A stretch of 64,000 bases of DNA, from contig AP031357.1 in the NCBI GenBank assembly GCA_037833965.1, positions 1,632,001-1,696,000 on the forward strand. The letters run 5' to 3'. Position 1 is the first letter of the stretch; the number at the start of each line of letters is the position of its first letter. Below, one piece after another: positions 48,744 to 58,274 of this stretch. The notes beneath the pieces were generated by a model. The model was given only the letters and a program-made list of their open reading frames with translations, made no database searches and was not told the DNA's origin. Position numbers and translations under genes: made by a program. Origin of the DNA: Marchantia polymorpha subsp. ruderalis (taxonomy: Eukaryota; Streptophyta; Marchantiopsida; Marchantiales; Marchantiaceae).

Positions 48744-50131
48744 TCGGTACAACTCTGCATAGCGGGACTCCTGCCCCGCGGACAACTGAAACAGCTGTTC
48801 GTCCGGAAAGTCGTCCACCAATTCCTCCTTGGTAGGCTGGGTCCATAATCTGGATAAGTAATCTGCATTTTCGTGATGCACCCCCTTCCTGGTCTGGACC
48901 GTGTAGGTGAACTCCTGTAGCAACAGCACCCATCTGGCTATCCGACCAGACAGATCTGCTTTCTTGACTAGGTGCTGCAAGGCGTAGTGATCCACATGGA
49001 ATACAAACTCGTAGCAGATTAAGTAGTGTCAAAACTTTTTGCAGGAGTACACCATCCCCAACGCCTCTCTCTCCGTCGTGGTGTACTTCCTCTCTGCTAG
49101 AGACAGCTGACAGCTCGCAAAATAAATCGGGTAGTCCTTTTTGTTGTCATCCTTCTGGCTCAAGACGACGCCGATGGCGAATGCCGATGTGTCGACGAAG
49201 ACATGGAAGGGTCGATCCCAGTCTGGGCTTCTTAGTACAGGAGCGGTCGTGAGTTTCGCTTTAAGAGCCTCGAATGCGGACTGCTGCATCTTACCCCAGA
49301 CATAAGGCTCGTCCTTCTTTAACAACTTGGTCAGGTCGGCTGCCAAGATCGCATACATGTGTATGAATCTGCAGTAGTAACCCACATGACCTAGAAATGC
49401 TCGCAGCTCCCTCAGATTCGTTGGTGGCTCTAGCTCGAGTATGACCTTGACCTTCTCGATGTCCACTGCAATGCCGTCCGACGAAACACGATGGCCCAAC
49501 AAGATTCCACTAGTCATGAAGAAAAAACACTTCTCGGGGTGCAGCGATAAACTGCTCTCTCTGCATTTATCAAAGGTCTGCTTCAGGTGACTAAGGTGTT
49601 CTGACCGCTATCCAAAGACACAAAAGTCGTCTATGAATATTTCTAGGAACTTCCTCAGCAGCTCCTGAAAAATAGTGGTCATCATCCGCTGAAAGATGGC
49701 ACAGACCGAAGGGCATCTTGTGATACGCATAAGTTCCCCAATCGGTTGTGAATGTCGTCTTATCCTTGTCCTGTTCCCGGATAGACACCTGATTGTAGCC
49801 TGAGAACCCGTCTAGGAAGCTATAGCACTCATGTCCCGCGACATGCTCTAAAATGGCATCCGTGAACGGCAGAGGGTGGTGATCCTTACGTGTTGCTGCA
49901 TTCAACTTTCTGAAATCCTGACACACTCGTATCTTACCCGTCAACTTCTTTGGTACGATAACAATCGGTGATACCCATTCACTGCTGAGCACTAGGTAAA
50001 TAATACCGGCGCTCAGATACTTATCTATTTCCTCCTTAACTAGCAAGGAGTATTTTGGGTTGAGGCGATACTGGCGTTGACGTATGGGTACTGCCTCATC
50101 CAATAAATCAATGCGGTGTTCTCCATACCGT
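48744..50131 (-). pseudogene. pol middle part (RT, RNase H) of element Z
   Basis: Continues pol after the AGGTA repeat: the end of RNase H, then RT reading leftwards to rightwards on the minus strand up to RYGEH at 50131. Defects: TGA near 49028 (an arginine codon in KKFRHYL of B), TAG near 49609 (a lysine codon after VFG), and an 11-bp deletion near 49696 that shifts the frame in the GLCNAPATF segment. The IDDF box is still encoded near 49632 but is out of frame with the start. The gene is dead. Confidence 0.88.
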
Positions 50132-50846
50132 TGTAATAACCCACTAAAGGCTAAAACTGCAATATAGTGGTAGAAAGGTCGAACCCACAGGGACAGAGGA
50201 ACACACAGGGTACAAAGTGTCACGTTTAACTGACTATTGAGGAGTTTGAATTCTCAGGCGACTGTCACTCCCAGAAATACTGCAAGTGTCCACTCGAAGC
50301 GCACTCGGAGGTCGCACAGTGCAGCGTAACACACACACACACACACCTGAAACTACAGAAACATAACCCAGAGATCCGTTAGGACCTCTACTCAAGATTT
50401 CAGGGGGGAAGTCTCTCAAGAGTACACTCAGCGAAGCTGCGGGTAGTGACTCCCAACTCCGGCTTTTACAACACTTCCGCTAGCTTGCTGCTAGCGTAGG
50501 AAACCCGGTTTGGACTGCCTACTTCGGATCAAAGTCACTCATACGCGGTGAACAACACTCTCAACTCATAGAACGCGCAGAGAACACAGGTCCGCACTGA
50601 AGAACTCACTGAGAAACATTCCAGTAACACAACAACAGTCTATTGAAGAGTTTGAATTCTTAGGCACTTGTCATTCCCAGAAATACTACAGGGGTTACCC
50701 TCAAGGCACCTACTGCAGCGTAACCTGAATTTACAACCAAGGCTTGCACGAAGTAACAAAACTTCACTTTGGCATTCAGGGGAAAAATCCCAAAGGAGTA
50801 CAATCAGGAACAGACACTCGAAGGTGTAGGGGTGAAACTATTCAAG

Positions 50847-52296
50847 TATCTAACTAGTCACTGGCTCTAAGCATCGGCAATCACCCGCAGGTGTAGATCC
50901 GAACTACTCAAGTCTCTAACCAATGTACTAGCTCTGAACATTCGGCCTCAGGCCTTCAGCTACAAAATGCGGAACGCCAAGTGGTAGCTCCTCTTGCGTG
51001 GTGACAGAACTAAGGACACAAACACGCAGAGAAAATGAGTTCCTGATCTGCACTTCCGAAATTGGGAAAGAACCCAAGGCAAAACGCCTTGAACTATTTT
51101 ATACCTTCAAAGTCCTAACTAGCACTACACTGCACTACGCTACACGCCTGCATGGAACCACGCTACACTACACTCCGCGGAACCGGTGCTACGTCTCCTG
51201 CGCGACGGATTGCCGCGCACTAACTCCCTACCCTGCCAGTCTTCCGCTCGACTGCGCAGTCCCAACCGCTGCAACGCCGCGGACACCTCCACCTCGAGGG
51301 TGGACATGGTATCCCGCGCCTTCGACAGAAAAGCGTCGAGCTTCTTCGCTACCTTCCGCCGACTCCTGCTGTCGCCTGCCACCATCCCTGCTGCGCGAAG
51401 TTCAAACTCACGCAGTGTGAGTTTCTCCTGCGCCGCCACTTCCCAGTGGGCGTAGCCCTTGAGACAGTGGGCAACACGCCTCGCCGTCTCCTCCTTCGTG
51501 CGATCTGCCTCTCGCCTGCGATCCTCTTCAATTACCACTAACTGCGATTCGGCCTCCGCACGCTGCGCTAATATCTAACTAGTCACTGGCTCTAAGCATC
51601 GGCAATCACCCGCAGGTGTAGATCCGAACTACTCAAGTCTCTAACCAATGTACTAGCTCTGAACATTCGGCCTCAGGCCTTCAGCTACAAAATGCGGAAC
51701 GCCAAGTGGTAGCTCCTCTTGCGTGGTGACAGAACTAAGGACACAAACACGCAGAGAAAATGAGTTCCTGATCTGCACTTCCGAAATTGGGAAAGAACCC
51801 AAGGCAAAACGCCTTGAACTATTTTATACCTTCAAAGTCCTAACTAGCACTACACTGCACTACGCTACACGCCTGCATGGAACCACGCTACACTACACTC
51901 CGCGGAACCGGTGCTACGTCTCCTGCGCGACGGATTGCCGCGCACTAACTCCCTACCCTGCCAGTCTTCCGCTCGACTGCGCAGTCCCAACCGCTGCAAC
52001 GCCGCGGACACCTCCACCTCGAGGGTGGACATGGTATCCCGCGCCTTCGACAGAAAAGCGTCGAGCTTCTTCGCTACCTTCCGCCGACTCCTGCTGTCGC
52101 CTGCCACCATCCCTGCTGCGCGAAGTTCAAACTCACGCAGTGTGAGTTTCTCCTGCGCCGCCACTTCCCAGTGGGCGTAGCCCTTGAGACAGTGGGCAAC
52201 ACGCCTCGCCGTCTCCTCCTTCGTGCGATCTGCCTCTCGCCTGCGATCCTCTTCAATTACCACTAACTGCGATTCGGCCTCCGCACGCTGCGCTCT
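50847..52296. repeat. 723-bp tandem duplication inside an LTR
   Basis: 50847-51569 is repeated from 51572 without any difference I could find; two extra bases (AA) lie at the joint. The duplicated piece covers part of R-U5, the TATA box and the last 130 codons of the LTR ORF. It is either very recent or an assembly artefact. Confidence 0.85.
51140..51569 (-). pseudogene. Partial second copy of the LTR ORF end
   Basis: The C-terminal 130 or so codons of the LTR ORF (EEDRRREADRTKEE ... WFHAGV), duplicated with the 723-bp unit and cut off at 51569. It has no start. Confidence 0.8.
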
Positions 52297-53208
52297 CAAT
52301 TCGCCACACTCTGACTGTAGCCTGCGGATTAAATCCTCATCCGCCTGCCGTGCGAGCTGACACTCCGCCAACAAACGCGTTTGTTGCACGAGCTCTTCTG
52401 ACAGAATCTGATTCTGAGTTTTCTCAGACATCAAATCCTGCGTGGTCTGCACCACATCCCTGGTGAGCTCTTCCACTCTATACTTCCGCATCCTGTCGAG
52501 GGCGTGCGATTTCCTCTCAAGGTTGTACCGCCCCCATAAACAGGCATGCCTCTCCCTCAATTCCTTCAACTCCTGGTCCACCCTAGCTAGTAGCTTGCTA
52601 GTGTGGACTTTAGTGCGAGTCCGCCTGCGCACTAATTCGATGTAAGATCCCGGCTGGAGTGGATCGGCGTATTTATCGAATTTGCGATCCGAGTACTTCA
52701 GCAACGGAATCACCTGCTCAGAGAGCGCCGCCGCCGGCGCTCCAACAATTTCCTCCTCCTCCTCCTCGGTATCCCCTGCTCCCGACATTGCTTCGGTGGA
52801 GCCTCCGTCGTCATCATCCGAGTTGAGGATTTCAGTCGCCATTGATTGCGTCGGCGACTGTCCTGAGTGGAGCTACACGTCGTCGACGTGTGCTGCCTCC
52901 AAAGGCACCGCTGCAGCCTCGCTGCTCTTCGCCAAAATGTCTAAGGCGGTGGGCGAATGTGGCCGTGCTACATCCCCGTCGCCCGCTTGTTGGTCTTCAA
53001 TCGTATCCCCTCTACCGCCGACATCCGCCGCCGAAGGCGATAGAGCGGAGGGTGTCTGCGCGGGGTTTGATTGCGCATCGCGCACCAAAATTTCGTCCCG
53101 CGGACAGTCAATCCGCTCCTCCGTCAAGTGCTGCTCCCTCGATCAGTCCTGCGCGGGGGCTTTGCCTGGCCTGTGCGCAGGGGCAAATGCCGGCGCCTTG
53201 TCCGCCGC
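51865..53208 (-). pseudogene. LTR ORF C-terminal half in the 50132-54694 LTR
   Basis: Open for 325 codons from Met at 52842, covering the acidic stretch, coiled coil and tail. The coiled-coil part near residues 75-110 of this fragment (KSHALDRMRKYRVEEL) differs from element B and equals the LTR at 60892, so these two form a subfamily. A TAG at about 52873-52875 and further changes break the frame upstream, and the gene is cut at 53208 by a deletion that joins the disordered part to the region before the start. Confidence 0.8.
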
Positions 53209-54694
53209 ATTCAAGTTCGCCTGCTTGCTAATTCTCCTTCCGCTCCGCTTGAGCTCCTTTCTTCCTCGGCAAACTCTAATCTCCCTCAATTCCAAATCAC
53301 GCGCACTCACTTCTCCCTCAATTCCAAATCACGCGCACTCACTTCTCCCTCAATTACCAAGAAATCCTCTGCGCGGCGATGTCGAGAATGCTTAGCAGCC
53401 AGCAGGTGGACGCGCGCAGTTCGCACTAGAGAATGGAACCGCGAATTCAAGAATGGGGCGCTCTCTATCTCCCGGTCGAAGGTCATGGTCGGCTCTTGCT
53501 CGTGAAGGACGACTCAATTGTGCGCCGGCTCTACGCTAAAACGGTCTCCGCTCTCACGCGTGGCTTCACGCTCCGCCGTCGCCGATTTAACTCTCACGCT
53601 CGAATTGACGAATTTGAACTCCGCGAGCGTACTACGCCGCGGACACGGGTGCGCAGCGCCGAAGGCGGATTTTCCGCCTTGCGCGGTACACTCGTACGTA
53701 CCGCTCCTCAGCCAATCCTCCTCTGCCTCGACGCGTGTGTCTGCATGTCGGACAAAAGTTCAACTCCCGCCTGCGCGCAGGCGGACTCCTCGGCGGATTC
53801 TCCGCCGGCGCGGAACTTCACCCTCCTGTGCACAGGCGCTCACCTGTGCGCAGGCGAAGTCCGTCCGCGTCGATGCGCTGGCGCGGAAGGCGTTGACCGC
53901 GGTCAACCGACTCCGCCCAGACTGTCCGTTCCTTGTCTCTCCGTCGGCGCTCTCACCGCCGCAACTCCGTCCGTCCAAGAGCGCATCCATCCGTCCCGTC
54001 CGTACAATCCGTTCGGTCCGTACGGATTTTACTATTCTGGCGGCTCCTTGCTCCTCCGCGGCGTTGCGCTGGCGCAGAAGGCGCCGTACAATTTCTACCT
54101 CCCAAGGCGCATTTCTAGGGCCCCAGGCGGATTTCCCGCCGACGCCGAAGCGCCTGTGCACAGGCGGACGCTTGTGCGTAGGCGAACTTTGCGCCTACAT
54201 CAAAACCCTATTTCGCCTGTGAGCAGGCGAACTTCCTTCGTCCGCGCATAGGACAAAACTTCTCGGCTTGTGCACAGGCGAAGAGCTGAGTATCTTACAA
54301 CCTTCATAACTCCCGCAGTCCTCATCCGTTGTTGGCGTTCTTGGGCTCGTTGGAATCAGCGCGTCGAGGTCTTTCCAACGAGACCCTAACTAAGTCAAGA
54401 CGTTCGGGGGTTAACCTAATTATGGAAGATTTCCCTACCGCCGCGGACGCAGCGCCGAAGGCGGATTTTGGGCCTTGCGCCGTAGGGATCCTAACTGCAG
54501 AGCTCGCAGGGAGGGTGGTGCCCTTCCTTACCGCTGCACCCAACTCCTAGATTCTACGAGGTCCCTCGAGAATCTCTGCGATCTTCCGAATTCACTCTGT
54601 TTTGATGCACAGCAGGCTATTTACATTGCTGCCGTGGTATAGTTTTACAAAAATGTTTTAATTTCCTCAAAATTACCAAAAGTGGGGTACCACA

Positions 54695-54731
54695 CGGAGC
54701 TAGGATAGACCACAGCGGCTGTGGTATTCAG
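54695..54731. other. Short filler with perfect palindrome at the LTR/gag joint
   Basis: Between the LTR end (54694) and recognisable gag lies about 37 bp not matching either. It contains ACCACAG-CGG-CTGTGGT, a perfect 7-bp inverted repeat. Its origin is unknown. Confidence 0.5.
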
Positions 54732-57405
54732 TCGACGGTGTCTCCCCTTCATGGCGGATCTTGGTCCAAGGCACAGTGATAGTCCTAGTCGGCTCCTTGG
54801 GATGGGGGAACTTAAGGCGATGCCTACGCCAGTCACATCGTACTTGTGCGCCATACAGCCACGGTCGCCCGAGCAGGATGTCATAGCCTTGCTTCAGCAT
54901 GGGCTGCAGGATGATATAGTTCAACGGAAACTCCGCACCACCGATGTTGGTTCGGATATTGCGCAACATACCTACAGGCATCCTCCGCGTCTGATCCGCT
55001 AACCTCAACACACGCCTCGAAGGTTCAAAGTCACTGAACCCCAAAGCTCGCGCAGTGTCCTCCGTCATTATGTTGACTCCGGATCTGGAGTCTACTGGTA
55101 CCTTGCGTACACAACACCCTCCTATCTCCACATCGATCTCTGGAGGTCCTTGATCTTCACTGGCCACTTGGTACACCTGGGGGGTTTTGGCTGCGCGCGG
55201 CTTCCGAGGGTGGCGTAGCGAAAGCATCAACATCTTCCGATACGTCTTGTTGTCCTCCAGGAGCTGGTTGAACGTGATGTTAACTTGCTGGTTCCCGATA
55301 TCTTCTACTAGGTCGTAGTGGACGTGTCGGTTTGGAGTCGACGTCTTGCGTGGTTCCAAAGTTGCTACCAGCCGAGCAGCAAAGGGTGTTGATAGGTTTT
55401 CCCGCTCTGTTTCCTTTTGGTTGCGGGTCGCTTCTTTCAACAAGTTCGCTACCTCCTCTCTGATATCCGGGGCATACTCCCGCTTCAGCACGCGTATTGG
55501 CTCATCCTCGACCGATGTATCGGTCCGCACTGCAGGTGCCTCGCGCATAGCCGAAGGCTTCCGTGCAGGTCGCAAGTCGGACTTGCTGATTGCCTTCTCT
55601 TCTCCCTTTCCTTTTCGGTCGTCGGCCTTCCGACCATGCTTACGAGTATCTCATTCCTCTTCCTTTGATCTCTTCGAACTGCGAGTTTCCACCCGTTCGC
55701 ACATAACTTCTTCCGCCGGCCACTCTTCTTCCTCGTCGTTTCTATCCGAACTCACTTCGACCTGGTTGACTTGGACGTCCTCCTTGGCAGGTGTTGTCAC
55801 AAATCGCACCGTGGGCCGGTGAACTGGCGGTTGATCACACTCTGGTGCAGTATGTCCAGACTTCTTGCAGTTACTACAGGTCGGAACATACCCGGTTTGC
55901 CTTTTGGGATGGGGGCACTGAGGTGAGTAGTGTCCCACTTCCCCACAATTAAAACAAGCTCGCGGTGGCGGTGGGTCATAGGTCCCTGGAGGTGCCATGC
56001 GCCTCAGAGGCGCCGTAGTGGCCCTGTCTCTCGGATGATACCGGGAAATATGCACTGGCGGGATTGGAGTAGTAGCGGCGACCGACTGGATGGCGTAGGC
56101 TGCCTCTTCGCTCGCCTCGCCATAGTACTGGGGGTTTTCCCCATAATACGGTTGTGCCCACTCTACTTCGTTGACTGGATATGACGGACGGGTGGTAAGA
56201 CACTCAGTATTTGCATGTCCCACCGCTCCGCACATAGTACACCACAAGTTCGCTCGCACTCTCCCTGGAGACTTCCGTCGATCCTGGCCACCCACCACGT
56301 GGACTTTCAGGTCGGCGAAGTCCTTCACAAGGGTCTCCACCTTCGATGCAATGTCTCCCGGCGCTCTGTCCATAGTTGCTCGTCGTGGGCCTTTCTTCTT
56401 TGCTACCCCACGCTTCTTTCTCTTCTTCTCTTCCTCCGACGAGGAGGTTTCTTCTTCTTCGGATGAGGAACGGTCCCCGTCTGAGGACTGTTCTTCCGAT
56501 GACGGTGTCGCTCCTCTGCGTCTTCTCCGCCCTCCTTTTGGTTTTCGCTCCTTCGATTCCCGTCGCTCTCTCCCTCTTCGGTTGAGAGTGGAAGTCTCGA
56601 AGTCTTCCGCCGATGCAATCACGTCTTTGATAGTATCGCACTTACTGCGTCGGCAGAAAGTCTCCATCTCCCTGGTTAAGCCGGTCACATACCAGTCCAC
56701 AGCTTGCTGAACCGAGAAGGGGGACCCTGGTCCCGTTTTCGGTATTCTGTCAAGGAGGTCCAGAAACCTCTCGGTGTAGTCACGCAGACTCTCCTTCTTC
56801 TCCCGATGCAGGTTACGCAACTTCGTCAACACCCGACTGTCGTAGCCGAGCTCATGGAAACGTCGAAGGAACTTCTCCCTCAGTTGAGCCCATGTTAGCA
56901 ATCCATTCGGGTCGGTGCTCTCGTGGTTATACCAACTTCGTGCCTTCTTCCGCAGAAGACTGGGAAAAATCCGTAGTCGGTCGTCATCGGCAATCTCGCG
57001 GTTAGTGATAGACACTCACTCAAACAGCTTGATGTAGGAATCTGCATCGTCGTCATCTCCACTCCCTTTATACTTCGGATAGGAATGCTTGGTAATCGGC
57101 TGAGGTAACCGCGCATTGGCTTGTCCGTCCGCCATCGGTGTGTCTGTTGACGATTCTCGGGCGGTCTGTTCTAAATCACGAGAGGAATCCACGCAAGGGA
57201 TATCTAGTAGAACTGTAAGCACAAAGTTTGGTTCCGAGTCACTGGGGGTAGCTTCCTCAAGGATGTCGGCCGGACTAGGCTTAAGTGCTCTCCTTGGTGT
57301 TTTCTTGTTTTGACGCCGTGTCTCTTCCACAGCTTTCTCTGAATCTCGTCGGAACTTGCGGGCAACTCTCGCACTTAGGTTGCTCCCACTTGCTCCCGTC
57401 GACAT
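54700..57405 (-). pseudogene. gag-pro: gag-pro of element Z, 3' end lost, two stops
   Basis: Begins with ATG at 57405 (MSTGASGSNL). It has the Gag domain, a basic and acid-serine linker, three CCHC knuckles and the protease domain. Two in-frame TGA codons lie at 57016-57018 (after LFE) and 55651-55653. The protease motif reads D-S-R in place of D-S-G. The frame leaves the gene after GETPST, where it joins 30-odd bases of unknown filler and the LTR. The frame is otherwise kept without indels, so decay is mostly by point mutations; both stops fit C-to-T changes. Confidence 0.9.
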
Positions 57406-57449
57406 TCACCGAGCATGGCTGCTCGCATACCCCGGTGTTGACGCAACTG

Positions 57450-57467
57450 TCCCCGGCAGCGGCGCCA
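57450..57467 (-). promoter_or_regulatory. Primer-binding site (tRNA-Asp type) of element Z
   Basis: Same 18 bases as in element B (minus strand TGGCGCCGCTGCCGGGGA), and the same 22-bp spacer to the LTR at 57468-57489, including the AAGAAG/CTTCTT pair. Confidence 0.85.
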
Positions 57468-57489
57468 AAAAGAAGTTGTCGGCTTCTTC

Positions 57490-58274
57490 TGTAATAACCC
57501 ACTAAAGGCTAAAACTGCAATATAGTGGTAGAAAGGTCGAACCCACAGGGACAGAGGAACACACAGGGTACAAAGTGTCACGTTTAACTGACTATTGAGG
57601 AGTTTGAATTCTCAGGCGACTGTCACTCCCAGAAATACTGCAAGTGTTTACTCGGAGCGCACTCGGAGGTCGCACAGTGCAGCGTAACACACACACACAC
57701 ACACCTGAAACTACAGAAACACAACTCAGAGATCCGTTAGGACCTCTATTCAAGATTGCAGGGGGAAGGTCTCTCAAGAGTACACTCAGCGAAGCTGCGG
57801 GTAGTGACTCCCAACTCCGGCTTTTACAACACTTCCACTAGCTTGCTGCTAGCGTAGAAAACCCGGTTTGGACTGCCTACTTCGGATCGAAGTCACTCAT
57901 ACGCGGTGAACAACACTCTCAACTCACAAAACGCGCAGAGAACACAGGTCCGCACAGAAGGACTCACTAAGAAACATTCCAGTAACACACCATAACAGTC
58001 TATTGAAGAGTTTGAATTCTTAGGCACTTGTCATTCCCAGAAATACTACAGGGGTTACCCCAAAGGCACCTGCTGCAGCGTAACCTGAATTTACAACCAA
58101 GGCTTACACGAAGTAGCAAAACTTCTCTTTGGCATTTAGGGGAAAAATCCCGAAGGAGTACAATCAAGAACAAACACTCAAATGTGTAGGGGCGAAACTA
58201 TTCAAGTATCTAACTAGTCACTGGCTCTGAGCATCGGCAATCACCCGCGGGTGTAGAGCCGAACTACTCAAGTC
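57490..58274 (-). repeat. 5' LTR of element Z, only the R-U5 end kept
   Basis: Starts TGTAATAACCC at 57490 next to the PBS spacer and follows the F1-like R-U5 sequence until AACTACTCAAGTC at 58274. Then it switches to F2 LTR sequence in the opposite orientation. The TATA box and the LTR ORF are lost. No gene in this stretch. Confidence 0.85.

Larger units (their letters stand above)
50132..54694 (-). repeat. F1-like LTR replacing the gag/pol boundary of element Z (no matching TSD)
   Basis: Starts TGTAATAACCC at 50132 and ends GGGGTACCACA at 54694. The left flank is ACCGT, the right flank CGGAG, so there is no target repeat. Pol on the left stops in RYGEH, and gag on the right ends early in GETPST, so roughly 450 bp of Z is missing between. 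This fits recombination between two LTRs inserted at two sites. Inside are a 723-bp tandem duplication, a deletion near 53208 that removes the N-terminal part of the LTR ORF, and a 35-bp tandem repeat at 53281-53350. TATA boxes lie at 51097-51103 and 51822-51828. The stretch 53210-54694 is U3 leader without a gene. Confidence 0.82.
36634..58274 (-). mobile_element. Element Z: decayed Ty3/gypsy element with three nested or neighbouring LTR events
   Basis: The order on the minus strand is 5' LTR (57490-58274, truncated), PBS, gag-pro, pol, polypurine tract (39782-39797), 3' LTR (36634-39781, cut by LTR Y). The internal region is interrupted at 41049-48738 (TSD AGGTA) and at 50132-54694 (no matching TSD; the gag/pol boundary is lost). 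Nonsense mutations are present in gag and pol, and pol also has an 11-bp deletion. It is the oldest element in the block and holds all others to its left inside its 3' LTR. Confidence 0.85.
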
